64,000 bases of DNA from an uncultured Acidobacteriota bacterium (GTDB lineage: Bacteria > Acidobacteriota > Terriglobia > Terriglobales > Acidobacteriaceae), in NCBI GenBank assembly GCA_903851035.1, contig CAINND010000094.1, forward strand, positions 1 through 64,000, in the 5' to 3' direction. Position numbers and translations under genes: made by a program. The notes beneath the pieces are model-generated. The model had not been told where the DNA came from, searched no databases, and was given only the letters and a program-made list of their open reading frames with translations. Position 1 is the stretch's first letter. Each line of letters opens with the position of its first letter. Below, piece by piece: positions 15,802 to 23,905 of this stretch.

Positions 15802-17424
15802 ATGAAAATGCGTCGTTTCATGTTGGTTGCTTCGCTGCTGGTAGCACTGGTGGTTGTTCCCACACTGCTGTTTGCCCAGAGCACGGATGTGCCCAAGTAC
15901 ACCCTCTTCGGTGGTTATTCCTACTACCACCCGGGTGGCAACGTGGACACCTACAATCAGGAGCCGTTTATTGCACATCCCATGGCTCCCGGTGGCAATG
16001 GCAACGTTCCGGTCACCGACCTGAAAAAGGGTTGGGCGGGCCAGTTCACCTACAACCTGAACCGCTGGGCCGGCATCACGGCCGACGTAAACGGTCACTA
16101 CGGCGACTATTCGACGGCCTACTCGGTGGCCGCGGGACCGCAGTTCCGCCTGCGCACGCAACTGGTGCAGCCCTTTGCCGAAGCACTCATCGGCTGGCAG
16201 CGCATCTCGCCTAAGTACTACGAGGATCAGAACACGGCCACCTTCTGGGTGGGCGGCGGCTTGGATTATCCGGTCAGCCCGCGCTTTTCCATCCGCCTGT
16301 TCCAGGCAGACTACGTGAACTCGTACTACAACAAGCTCTCGCCCTCGGGCACGAACAACAACTTCAACGGACTGCGTTTGCAGGCCGGATTGATTTACAA
16401 CTTTGGCCTGCCGAAGGTGGTCAACAATGCCAGCGCAACCTGCTCTGCCGAGCCTGTCGCGGTGGATGCCGGCGTACCGGTAAAGTTCCTGCTGACGCCT
16501 GCGGGCTTCAACCCGAAGCGCAAGCTGGGCTATAGCTACTCGACGAATGCCGCCACCAAGATCAGCTCGGTGGATGGCGTGTCCACGGTGGAAACTGCTG
16601 GCCTGGCGCCGGGCAAGTACACGGTCAGCGGCCGCGTCAGCGATGACGGCAAGGCCCCGCACCAGGCTTCGGCGAGCTGCGCGGCCAGCTTCACGGTCAA
16701 CCAGCCTCCGATGCATCCTCCGGTTCTGTCGGTGTCGGCGCGTCCGGCCTCGCTGGTCTCCGGTGATGCCTCGGTGATTACGGCTACGGGCAGCAGCCCG
16801 GACAACCGTCCGCTGAGCTACACCTGCACCTCCAACGCCGGACGTTTGACCGGCAGCGGCACGGGCTACACGCTGGATACGGCGGGCGTGGGCGCGGGCA
16901 CGGTCACCATCAGCTGCACGGTGACGGATGACCGCAACCTGACGGCCATGGCCAGCACGACGGTGAAGGTATCGGTTCCGCCGCCGGCGCCGGTAGCGCG
17001 TGAGTTCGGCAAGATCAAGTTCGAGCATGACCTCAAGCGTCCTGCCCGAGTGGACAACGAAGCCAAGGGCGAACTGGATCGCTATGCCGATGCACTGGCC
17101 GCCGATCCCAGCGCCAAGGGCTATGTAGTGGGCTATGAGACGGCCCAGGAAGCTGCCGCGCACAAGGGCAAGAAGACGCCCAGCCTGGCCGCCGATCGCG
17201 CCGTCAACACCAAGGACTACCTGGTGCACGAGAAGGGTGTGGATGCCAAGCGCATCACTCCGCTGACCGGCGCCGGTGTAAGCGAAAAGACCACCGATCT
17301 GTGGATCGTTCCGGCCGGAGCTACCTTCCCGGCGGCGGGCACCACTGCGGTGGACGAAGCCAAGGTGAAGGCCGTGCCGCGCGTGGCACCGGTCAAGGTC
17401 AAGAAGGCTGCGGCGAAAAAGTAA
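15802..17424 (+). CDS. Outer membrane protein with beta-barrel, Ig-like domains and OmpA-like C-terminus
   Basis: 540 aa. A signal peptide ends at TLLFAQ. Residues about 30-205 have the alternating pattern of an outer membrane barrel (YTLFGGYSYYHPGG, GWAGQFTYNLNRWAGI, GLRLQAGLIYNFG). Two Ig-like/PKD-type modules follow (about 210-390), then an OmpA-like peptidoglycan-binding domain (about 395-510: FEHDLKRPARVDNEAKGELD, AADRAVNTKDYLVHEKGVD). The tail is Ala/Lys-rich. It probably anchors the outer membrane to peptidoglycan. GGAGG lies upstream of the ATG, and a terminator at 17480 closes the unit. Confidence 0.82.
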   Translation: MKMRRFMLVASLLVALVVVPTLLFAQSTDVPKYTLFGGYSYYHPGGNVDTYNQEPFIAHPMAPGGNGNVPVTDLKKGWAGQFTYNLNRWAGITADVNGHYGDYSTAYSVAAGPQFRLRTQLVQPFAEALIGWQRISPKYYEDQNTATFWVGGGLDYPVSPRFSIRLFQADYVNSYYNKLSPSGTNNNFNGLRLQAGLIYNFGLPKVVNNASATCSAEPVAVDAGVPVKFLLTPAGFNPKRKLGYSYSTNAATKISSVDGVSTVETAGLAPGKYTVSGRVSDDGKAPHQASASCAASFTVNQPPMHPPVLSVSARPASLVSGDASVITATGSSPDNRPLSYTCTSNAGRLTGSGTGYTLDTAGVGAGTVTISCTVTDDRNLTAMASTTVKVSVPPPAPVAREFGKIKFEHDLKRPARVDNEAKGELDRYADALAADPSAKGYVVGYETAQEAAAHKGKKTPSLAADRAVNTKDYLVHEKGVDAKRITPLTGAGVSEKTTDLWIVPAGATFPAAGTTAVDEAKVKAVPRVAPVKVKKAAAKK

Positions 17425-17479
17425 TAAGCACCAACGAACAAGCCGGGCGTGGCCATAAACCCGCCCGGCATTTCACCTT

Positions 17480-17511
17480 CCGGCCGGGACATTTTTCCTC
17501 GGCCGGTTTTT
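17480..17511 (+). terminator. Intrinsic terminator after the OmpA-like gene
   Basis: CCGGCCG (17480-17486) pairs with CGGCCGG (17500-17506), followed by TTTTT. A second stem (GCCGGGCG / CCGCCCGGC) lies just upstream. This argues that the next gene starts at 17531 rather than 17513. Confidence 0.85.
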
Positions 17512-17530
17512 AATGTCCGTAGAGGTCAAT

Positions 17531-19477
17531 ATGCTGATGCCACGTTCGCGTTGCTTCCTCGCACTGACGGTTCTGCTACTCGTCACGCTGCCCGTCTTCG
17601 GTCAATGGACGCCCATCGGCCCCTGGGGCGGCAATGCCCGCGCCCTGGCCTACGATCCGCTGAACCCCAGCCACATTCTGCTGGGATCGCCGGCAGGCGC
17701 CATCTTTGAATCCATCGACGGCGGACAGCACTGGCACTACTTCGTGCATCTGGGCCTGGGCCATGAGCTGATGCCCGAGAACATCGCATTTGACGCAACG
17801 CGCCCGGGATACATCTACGTGGCGGGATGGAACGTGACCGGCCTCGGCGGCGGCTTCTGGCTAAGCCGCAACGGCGGCAAGAGCTGGTGGCAGCCCACGC
17901 AACTGCGCGACAAGAGCATCCAGGCCCTGGCACTGGCCGAAGCCACGCCGGGCATGCTGGTGGTGGGCGCGCTGGACGGCCTATACCGCAGCATGAATTA
18001 CGGCGAGAGCTGGGAGCGCATCACTCCCGAGGGCCACGCCGACCTGAAAAACTTTGAGAGCCTGGCCATCGATCCGCACAACCCGAACGTCATCTACGCC
18101 GGCACCTGGCACCTGCCCTGGAAGACCACCGACGGCGGCGCGCACTGGTTCAACATCAAGCAGGGCGTCATCGACGATTCGGACGTATTCAGCATCATCC
18201 TCGACCACTCGAACCCGGCCACGGTCTATGCCAGCGCCTGCTCCGGCATCTACAAGAGCGAGAACGCGGGCGAACTCTTCCACAAGGTGCAGGGCATTCC
18301 GGGCAGCGCGCGCCGCACCCGCGTGCTGGAGCAGGATCCGGTGGACGCGCAGGTGGTGTACGCCGGAACCACCGAGGGACTTTGGAAGACCAGCGACGGC
18401 GGCAAGGCGTTTCATCTTATCTCGCCGCCGAACTACATCCTGAATGATGTGCTGGTGGATCCGCGCCACACGCGCCGCGTGCTGATTGCTACCGACCGCG
18501 GCGGAGTGTATGCCAGCGACGACGCCGGCGCGAGCTTCCACCCGTCGAATATCGGCTTCAGCAAACGCCAGGTCAGCGCGCTGCTGGCAGAGGCGCGTGA
18601 GCCGGGCGTGCTGCTGGCCGCCGTGCTGAACGACAAGGAGTTCGGAGGGATATTCCGTTATCGCGCCGGGGAATGGACGCAGTTCGGCAAAGGCCTGGAG
18701 GGAGCCGAGGTCTTCGACCTGGCCGAGTCTCCGGAGGGACACCTGATGGCGGCCACCAATCGCGGAGTGCATCTGTATGACGCCGCCACGGGGCGCTGGC
18801 TGGCACGCACGGATGTGGTCAATCAGCACGCCGTACCGCAGCCGCGGGCGCGCCGGGTGAACGGCAAGCTCGTCCAGCCCAAGCCGCTTCCGCCGATGGT
18901 GGTGCGCAGCAGCTTCAAAGGACGCGCCTCGGCCGTGGCCTATGGCAACCGCTGGTACGCCGCCACGGAGAATGGTCTGCTGATGAGCCAGGACCTGGGA
19001 AAGAGCTGGCAGGGCGGTCCCTTTGACGGCGAGAAGGAGTTGCTGGGCGTAGCCGCCAGGGGTGCGCTGGTGGCCACCGTGGGCCTGCACGAGGTATGGC
19101 AGAGCCAGGACGAGGGGCAAAACTTCGTCCGGCTGACGCTGCCTGCATGGGTGACCCGGCTGTATGGCGTGGCCATTGCCGCCGATGGCGCACTATGGGT
19201 GGCCAGCCGCGAGGGCGCGCTGCGCTACGAAGGCAGCAGCAACACCTGGGAGCATGTGCTGGCCGGGCTGCCCGCACGCGAAGTCACCTCCATCCGTGCC
19301 CAGGACGATTTGCTGCTGGCCACCGCCGATGGCATGGAGAGCGTGGCCGTGAGCCGCGACCAGGGCAAGAGCTGGCAGGTGCAGTCCGCCACGGGATACG
19401 AGGTTAGCGGCGCGGTAATGGCCGGCGGCCGGTTGTACCTGGCCACCCGCCACCACGGTGTGCTGGCGCAACAGTAA
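17531..19477 (+). CDS. Secreted BNR/Asp-box (Vps10/sortilin-like) beta-propeller protein
   Basis: 648 aa. AGAGG at 17521-17525 selects the ATG at 17531 and gives a clean signal peptide (MLMPRSRCFLALTVLLLVTLPVFGQ starts the chain). At least eight propeller blades carry Asp-box-like S-x-D-x-G-x-(S/T)-W motifs: SIDGGQHWHYF, SRNGGKSWWQP, SMNYGESWERI, TTDGGAHWFNI, TSDGGKAFHLI, SDDAGASFHPS, SQDLGKSWQGG and SRDQGKSWQVQ. Similar folds occur in sialidases, xyloglucanases and sortilins. No catalytic set was identified, so a carbohydrate- or protein-binding role is as likely as hydrolysis. Confidence 0.82.
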   Translation: MLMPRSRCFLALTVLLLVTLPVFGQWTPIGPWGGNARALAYDPLNPSHILLGSPAGAIFESIDGGQHWHYFVHLGLGHELMPENIAFDATRPGYIYVAGWNVTGLGGGFWLSRNGGKSWWQPTQLRDKSIQALALAEATPGMLVVGALDGLYRSMNYGESWERITPEGHADLKNFESLAIDPHNPNVIYAGTWHLPWKTTDGGAHWFNIKQGVIDDSDVFSIILDHSNPATVYASACSGIYKSENAGELFHKVQGIPGSARRTRVLEQDPVDAQVVYAGTTEGLWKTSDGGKAFHLISPPNYILNDVLVDPRHTRRVLIATDRGGVYASDDAGASFHPSNIGFSKRQVSALLAEAREPGVLLAAVLNDKEFGGIFRYRAGEWTQFGKGLEGAEVFDLAESPEGHLMAATNRGVHLYDAATGRWLARTDVVNQHAVPQPRARRVNGKLVQPKPLPPMVVRSSFKGRASAVAYGNRWYAATENGLLMSQDLGKSWQGGPFDGEKELLGVAARGALVATVGLHEVWQSQDEGQNFVRLTLPAWVTRLYGVAIAADGALWVASREGALRYEGSSNTWEHVLAGLPAREVTSIRAQDDLLLATADGMESVAVSRDQGKSWQVQSATGYEVSGAVMAGGRLYLATRHHGVLAQQ

Positions 19478-19568
19478 ATTGCAGAGTTTATTGGTGATTA
19501 TGTTTTCCCCCGGCAGTGAGCGGAGCGATATGCCCTTCTTGCTGCCGGTTTAGGGGGAGCATTGCTGT

Positions 19569-19643
19569 CTCCCGCTTTGAACCGCCTCCCATTTCGACAA
19601 TTTTCTCCCATTCTGACAAAAAGTCTCCCATCTGGGTAAATGC
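19569..19643 (+). repeat. Direct repeats CTCCC(A/G), candidate enhancer for a sigma-54 activator
   Basis: Units begin at 19569 (CTCCCGCTTTGA), 19586 (CTCCCATTTCGACAA), 19605 (CTCCCATTCTGACAA) and 19625 (CTCCCATCTGGG). The spacing is 17, 19 and 20 bp. They lie about 165-220 bp upstream of the sigma-54 promoter at 19787, the usual distance for an upstream activating sequence. Function is inferred. Confidence 0.6.
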
Positions 19644-19786
19644 AGTCTGTATGGGGATTTAGTAGCATTTGCGCGTCCGGACAGGTTCTGAAGCGGGAAT
19701 CGCGGTTTGCGCATGCAATCCGGGGAGCAGTGTGCTGACAGGCCGCAACTGTTGAGATTTCAATCCTTTGCGATTTCTAAGCCGAT

Positions 19787-19804
19787 TTGGCACCCGAGTT
19801 GCTT
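19787..19804 (+). promoter_or_regulatory. Sigma-54 (RpoN) promoter
   Basis: TTGGCACCCGAGTTGCTT has the -24 GG at 19789-19790 and the -12 GC at 19801-19802, separated by exactly 10 nt. It matches TGGCACg-N4-TTGCt at all but one consensus position. The predicted transcript start near 19814 fits an ORF start at 19828. Confidence 0.85.
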
Positions 19805-19827
19805 TTCAAATTGGCGTGGAAACCGAA

Positions 19828-20196
19828 ATGAATGCGAGCCGTAAGAGAGCGCAGAAAGCATCGCAGGGCGATAAGCACAACGCAGGGCAAGGCGCCCCGC
19901 AAGAGGTGCAGCAGGGAATCCTGCTGAGCCAGCAGAGCGTGCGGCAGATGCGCCGCAACCTGCACGAGCTGGCCAACACCCTGACCGGAGTGATGATTGC
20001 GGGCGGGCTGTTGACCCAGTATCTGGAGGGCGGATCGCTGGCCGGATACGCGGCCGACGTCTGCGAGGCCACGGAGCGCGGCAGCCACCTGGTGCGGGAG
20101 CTGCGTGGCTATCTGCTGGCCGCCTACGGCGAGATGGATGCCGGCGGCGGATTGACGAAGCCGGAAGCCGGGCATGGAGAGGCTGCAACACAGTAG
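19828..20196 (+). CDS. HisKA-like dimerisation/phosphoacceptor protein without ATPase domain
   Basis: 122 aa. The start at 19828 is chosen because the sigma-54 promoter overlaps the upstream frame (from 19768). The core (about residues 40-105) reads NLHELANTLTGVMIAGGLLT...TERGSHLVRELRGYLL. It resembles a histidine kinase HisKA hairpin with H-E-L-x-N retained, but there is no HATPase domain. It could be a phosphotransfer protein or a dimeric scaffold for the activator encoded next. The assignment rests on motif resemblance only. Confidence 0.6.
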   Translation: MNASRKRAQKASQGDKHNAGQGAPQEVQQGILLSQQSVRQMRRNLHELANTLTGVMIAGGLLTQYLEGGSLAGYAADVCEATERGSHLVRELRGYLLAAYGEMDAGGGLTKPEAGHGEAATQ

Positions 20197-20308
20197 AGGT
20201 CAGTTTATTAAAGAGCACGGTTGTTTGTTATTCCGGGTCGTTGTTTTATTCGATGCACATTTTCATGGCGCGGCGCGCGGTTCCAACGCAGCGCGGAGGC
20301 GGGAGAGA

Positions 20309-21892
20309 ATGACAGCTAAGGGAATCACGGCACGCAGCGTGTTGCAGGCGTCGGACGGCCTTGCGGCGGGGCCGCTTGGCCGGGCACTGCCCATCCGGAG
20401 TCACATGGCACAGGTGCCGCAGGGCACAGGCGCGGGTGACGAGGGCCCTTCCGGTTTGGAGGTTCCTATCAGTACCATTCTGGGCGCCCTGGCCATGGAA
20501 CCTTCTCGCGACAAGGCGGAGGCGAATCTTCTGAATCTGCTCATCGTGGACGATGAACGGACGATCCGGGAGGGCTGCCGAGACGTGGCCCAGGGGATCG
20601 GCTACTCCACCTACGTGGCCGATAACGCCGAGCACGCCTTCCGCGTGCTGGACACCACCAGCATCGACGTGGTTCTGCTGGACCTGCCCCTGCCCGGCCT
20701 GGGCGGGCTGGAAGTATTGAAGGAAGTGAAGCGCCGCCGTCCGGAGACCGTAGTCATCGTGATGACCGGCTATGCCAGCGTGCAGAGCGCGGTGCAGGCG
20801 ATGAAGCAGGGCGCATTCGACTACGTGACCAAGCCCTTCAACCTGGAAGAGCTGCGGCTGATTCTGGACCGCGTGCTCGGCCACCTTCAGCTCTCCAGCG
20901 AGAACCGCATCCTGCGCCAGCAGGTCAAAAGCAAGGAGGGCTTCGGTGCCATCGTCGGCCGCTCGCCGGAGATGGAAAAGCTCTACCGCATCATCAGCAA
21001 GGCGGCGCACAGCTCGCACCCGGTGCTGATCCTGGGCGAGAGCGGCACGGGCAAGGAGCTGGTGGCGCGCTCCATCCACTACAGCGGACCCTACCGCGAC
21101 AAGCCCTTCGTCGCCGTGGACTGCGGCTCGCTGGTGCCATCGCTGATAGAAAGCGAACTCTTCGGCTACGTGAAAGGCGCCTTTACCGGCGCGGCCAAGA
21201 ACAAGGACGGGCTGTTGCAGGCAGCCGACGGCGGAACCATCTTCCTGGACGAAATCGGCGAGCTGCCGGTGGACCTGCAGAGCAAGCTGCTGCGCGCCCT
21301 GCAGGAAAAAGAGATCCGTCCGGTGGGCGGCACCAAGGCCATTCCGGTGGACGTGCGCGTGCTGGCCGCCACCAACCGCGACCTGGAGCAGGCGGTGGCG
21401 CAGGGCGACTTCCGCAAGGACCTCTACTTCCGATTGAACGTGCTGAGCCTGCGCATCCCCTCGCTGCGCCAGCGTAAGCAGGATATTCCCCTGCTGGTGG
21501 GGCACTTCCTGGAGCGGATGACGCGCTCGACCGGAGTGCAGCGCAACATCAGCGACGATGCGCTGAAGATGATGCTGGCCTACGAGTGGCCGGGCAACAT
21601 CCGCGAGCTGGAAAACTGCATTGAGCGCGCCTGTGCCCTGACCAGCGGTCCGACGGTGCACGTGGCCGATCTGCCAACGTCCATCCAGAACTGGCATGAG
21701 CAGACGGAGACGGCTATGGGCGCCCAGGCGCCGGTGCGGCTCGGCATTCTGCCCATCGCCGAGATGGAGAAGCAGGCGATCCTGAGTGCCATCGAAATGC
21801 TGCACGGCGACAAGCTGGAGGCGGCGCGGCTGCTCGGCATTGACAAGTCCACCCTTTACCGCAAACTGAAGGAATACGGCGCGCTGCAGTAG
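20309..21892 (+). CDS. NtrC-family sigma-54-dependent response regulator
   Basis: 527 aa. The start at 20309 follows GGAGGCGGGAGAGA; the open frame upstream is probably untranslated. After about 75 unconserved residues comes a receiver domain (LLIVDDERTIREG, phosphoacceptor Asp in VVLLDLPLPGLGG, MTGYASV, TKPF). The AAA+ domain has Walker A GESGTGKELVARS, the sigma-54 contact loop GAFTGA, Walker B GGTIFLDEIGEL and the R-finger region FRKDLYFRLNVL. A Fis-type HTH (EAARLLGIDKSTLYRKLKEY) ends the chain. It probably activates the promoter at 19787 and other RpoN promoters. The N-terminal 75 residues are unusual. Confidence 0.95.
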   Translation: MTAKGITARSVLQASDGLAAGPLGRALPIRSHMAQVPQGTGAGDEGPSGLEVPISTILGALAMEPSRDKAEANLLNLLIVDDERTIREGCRDVAQGIGYSTYVADNAEHAFRVLDTTSIDVVLLDLPLPGLGGLEVLKEVKRRRPETVVIVMTGYASVQSAVQAMKQGAFDYVTKPFNLEELRLILDRVLGHLQLSSENRILRQQVKSKEGFGAIVGRSPEMEKLYRIISKAAHSSHPVLILGESGTGKELVARSIHYSGPYRDKPFVAVDCGSLVPSLIESELFGYVKGAFTGAAKNKDGLLQAADGGTIFLDEIGELPVDLQSKLLRALQEKEIRPVGGTKAIPVDVRVLAATNRDLEQAVAQGDFRKDLYFRLNVLSLRIPSLRQRKQDIPLLVGHFLERMTRSTGVQRNISDDALKMMLAYEWPGNIRELENCIERACALTSGPTVHVADLPTSIQNWHEQTETAMGAQAPVRLGILPIAEMEKQAILSAIEMLHGDKLEAARLLGIDKSTLYRKLKEYGALQ

Positions 21893-21973
21893 TGGCCGCG
21901 TTGGCGCTGCGTCACCGGAGTACATTCCGGGCACCCGCCCCTGCGCGCGGCGCCCACCACTATCGAGGAGACC

Positions 21974-22462
21974 ATGATTCTACTTGTGACATCGAGCAAC
22001 CGCCGCGTGGAAGTTGGAGAGGCTTTGGAGCAGGCTCTGGGTGAGAGCGTCGAGGTATGCGAGAGCGTGCGCCGCGCCGCTTCGCAGCTGCGCAACAACG
22101 AGTACTCGGCCGTGCTGCTGGACGATCCGATGGTGGAGGCCGAGGGCGACGCCCTGGACGGCATGCTGCATCACCTGGGACTGGCCGTGCCGGTGTACGT
22201 AAACCTGGCCATCAGCAACGCCGAGCGCATTACGCGCGAGCTGCGGCTGGCCCTGCGCCGCAACCGCGAATCAAGGCTGATCGCCATCCGCGCGGCCGAG
22301 AGCCAACTGCGCAGCGAGATTCGCGACGCGGTGACGGGCATCCTGCTGAGCACGGAGCTGGCCATGCGCACCCCGGAGATGCCGCTGGAGGCCGTGGAGC
22401 GTCTTAGCTCGGTGTGCCAACTGGCAACCAGCATCCGCTCGCGGCTGGAGAGCGTGAACTAG
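21974..22462 (+). CDS. Receiver-like protein with degenerate HisKA-like tail
   Basis: 162 aa. The N-terminal 85 residues (MILLVTSSNRRVEVGEALEQ, YSAVLLDDPMVEAEGD) have the strand/helix rhythm of a receiver domain but lack the usual DD pair near the start. The C-terminal part (LRSEIRDAVTGILLSTELAM, LSSVCQLATSIRSRL) resembles the HisKA-like segment of the 19828 protein, with the histidine missing. It sits 81 bp downstream of the NtrC gene and is probably part of the same signalling unit. No exact family was recognised. Confidence 0.6.
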   Translation: MILLVTSSNRRVEVGEALEQALGESVEVCESVRRAASQLRNNEYSAVLLDDPMVEAEGDALDGMLHHLGLAVPVYVNLAISNAERITRELRLALRRNRESRLIAIRAAESQLRSEIRDAVTGILLSTELAMRTPEMPLEAVERLSSVCQLATSIRSRLESVN

Positions 22463-22596
22463 CACAACGGACGGTGATCAACGGCCGTCACCTGCTCGCC
22501 ATCGGTCCTCCCACCGGTGGCGAGTACTTTTTGACCGCCGATAGCACGGCGTGCCCGCCGAGTGGCCGGTGTGCGAAAATCCTTGCTGGAGGAAAC

Positions 22597-22836
22597 ATGG
22601 CCAAGGTAAAGATCAGCGTGCGCCCCAATGGACCGTTTCGCGTGGAAGACCCGGAAGGATTGCTCGAAGTGCTGGACCCGAATGGCACTCCCTACGACAT
22701 GACCGGCAAGCCGGTGTATGCCCTGTGCCGCTGCGGCGTCAGCGCCATTCGTCCCTTCTGCGACGGCGAACACAAGCGCTGCGGCTTTCAGTCGGCAGAG
22801 ACGCTGCCGCTGCCGGGCGAAGCCAAGCCGGAATAA
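22597..22836 (+). CDS. CDGSH iron-sulfur domain protein
   Basis: 79 aa from the ATG at 22597, preceded by GGAGGA. The motif CRCGVSAIRPFCDGEH gives the 3Cys-1His ligand set (C-x-C-x2-S-x3-P-x-C-D-G-x-H) that binds a [2Fe-2S] cluster, as in mitoNEET-type proteins. The protein is small, cytosolic and has one CDGSH domain. Its role is probably redox or cluster transfer. The upstream in-frame extension to 22414 overlaps the previous gene and is rejected. Confidence 0.92.
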   Translation: MAKVKISVRPNGPFRVEDPEGLLEVLDPNGTPYDMTGKPVYALCRCGVSAIRPFCDGEHKRCGFQSAETLPLPGEAKPE

Positions 22837-22861
22837 TCTGCATCATCGCGTTGCGCGCACT

Positions 22862-22902
22862 CCCACCCTAACGCTCCCACGGCAGGCGCGCTAAGGGTGG
22901 GG
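22862..22902. repeat. REP-like palindrome 1
   Basis: CCCACCCT (22862-22869) pairs with AGGGTGGG (22894-22901), with partly pairing inner sequence, followed by GGCATCCCCC. It is a member of the variable-stem palindrome group. Confidence 0.65.
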
Positions 22903-22972
22903 CATCCCCCGGAGTAATGTTCGAAAGGATGGGCCAGCCCCCACTCGGCGTGAACAAATTCAACAGACCCAC

Positions 22973-23006
22973 GTCTGGCCAAATGCTGGCCAGACATGGG
23001 GCACCC
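22973..23006. repeat. REP-like palindrome 2 with GGGGCACCC foot
   Basis: GTCTGGCC (22973-22980) pairs perfectly with GGCCAGAC (22988-22995), followed by ATGGGGCACCC. It is closely related to the palindrome at 24594. Confidence 0.8.
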
Positions 23007-23024
23007 TCAACTTGGAGGTTTCAG

Positions 23025-23270
23025 ATGTGGGCCACCCGCCATCGATTCAAAATTGCACTTCTATATATATTGGCGCTACTTGTAGTTGGCGGTAGACTCG
23101 GAAATGCTCTTAGCCACCCTGACCATTTCTGGAGTTCAATTATCAACATTCATGTGCCAATTTCCTCCGAAGCACTTGGTGCTGATGCTTGGTCGCTACT
23201 TGAGTATTTTGTGGTCTATTCCGCCGGATCACACTTATATGGAATTTTGAAAAAACTCATAGGTAGGTGA
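23025..23270 (+). CDS. Small hypothetical membrane protein flanked by REP-like palindromes
   Basis: 81 aa from ATG 23025 (MWATRHRFKIALLYILALLV). One N-terminal membrane segment (about residues 9-26) and a second hydrophobic patch near LLEYFVVYSAGSHLYGIL are visible. No family recognised. The coding sequence is AT-richer than its neighbours. The ATG lies inside a half REP foot (AGATGTGGGCCACCCG), and palindromes lie on both sides (22973, 23327). It may be an imported cargo gene or a chance frame. The longer start at 22917 runs through palindrome sequence and is unlikely. Confidence 0.45.
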   Translation: MWATRHRFKIALLYILALLVVGGRLGNALSHPDHFWSSIINIHVPISSEALGADAWSLLEYFVVYSAGSHLYGILKKLIGR

Positions 23271-23320
23271 ACAGCATTTGGCTGGTGGTCCACATCTCTC
23301 CACCGAATTACACCCTCTGA

Positions 23321-23356
23321 GGGTGCCCCACATCTGCCGCAGTTAGCAGATGTGGG
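23321..23356. repeat. REP-like palindrome 3
   Basis: CCCACATCTGC (23327-23337) pairs perfectly with GCAGATGTGGG (23346-23356). It is preceded by the foot GGGTGC. It lies downstream of the small membrane gene and could end its transcript. Confidence 0.8.
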
Positions 23357-23370
23357 TCTTTGAATTCGAT

Positions 23371-23778
23371 TCATTGACATGGCACCTTGAGCATTGTACC
23401 CACTCTTCCGTCTCGCCGATCCGCGGTCCATTGCGATTCAATCTCCACCAATCCGGCTTCACCCGTTATGTAGTGTCGAAAGCTGCTCCACTTCCAATCT
23501 TCGGGCCTCTCCGCGAGTCCACGCTTGACGGGATTGCGATGGATGTAACGAAGTTTTTCGACGAAGCTCTTATGAGTACGCACGTTGTGATCGTAATAAC
23601 GCTTCTGCCAAAATGTGGCGTCAGCTTTGTTGTGATAGCGCATTTCGCGCCGCGCGACGGAAATTTTCAATGCCTGCGCGGGTGGCCCATTCAAGCCCCG
23701 CTGTTGGGCTTGAGTGGGGTATCGCCCGAGCCGGCCCGGACTCCCATCCGGGAGGTTCTTGGCGGGTGGCCCGGCCAA
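23371..23778 (-). pseudogene. Remnant of a RAYT (REP-associated tyrosine transposase, Y1_Tnp)
   Basis: Residues about 45-125 match the C-terminal half of RAYT/IS200-like transposases: FWQKRYYDHNVRTHKSFVEK, LRYIHRNPVKRGL and EDWKWSSFRHYITGE. The N-terminal half with the HUH metal-binding motif is absent. In its place the frame reads through a REP-like palindrome (23686-23718). Full-length relatives are usually longer, with N-terminal strands before this block. It is therefore a truncated, probably inactive copy, sitting within the palindromes such enzymes are thought to move. Confidence 0.8.
23686..23718. repeat. REP-like palindrome 4 (inside the RAYT remnant frame)
   Basis: CCCATTCAAGCCC (23686-23698) pairs with GGGCTTGAGTGGG (23706-23718) with one mismatch. 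The outer foot is GGGTGG on the left. Its stem resembles the palindrome at 42429. Confidence 0.75.
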
Positions 23779-23807
23779 CGTTCACAACAGAGATTACCCT
23801 GAGGGTG

Positions 23808-23840
23808 CCCCATCCTAACCCGTTGTTGGTTAGGGTGGGG
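23808..23840. repeat. REP-like palindrome 5
   Basis: CCCCATCCTAACC (23808-23820) pairs with GGTTAGGGTGGGG (23828-23840) with one mismatch and a 7-nt loop. GAGGGTG precedes it. Confidence 0.8.
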
Positions 23841-23905
23841 TAGTTGACTTTGTTATTGATTAGCCACCGGCGGCGGAATCAGCCTTCGGGAACTGTTTTG
23901 ACGCA

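Noticed and set aside
15769-17229. 486-codon frame antisense to the OmpA-like gene
   Set aside because: It has low-complexity Arg/Gly/Ala content and no conserved motif, while the sense strand has a signal peptide and OmpA-type domain.
20246-21934. 562-codon frame antisense to the NtrC-type gene
   Set aside because: The sense frame has a full receiver-AAA-HTH layout. The antisense product is Gln/His/Leu-rich with no pattern.
22917-23024. Upstream extension of the 81-aa membrane protein
   Set aside because: It would translate through REP-like palindrome 2 and part of the next foot. The signal-anchor-like start at 23025 is more natural.
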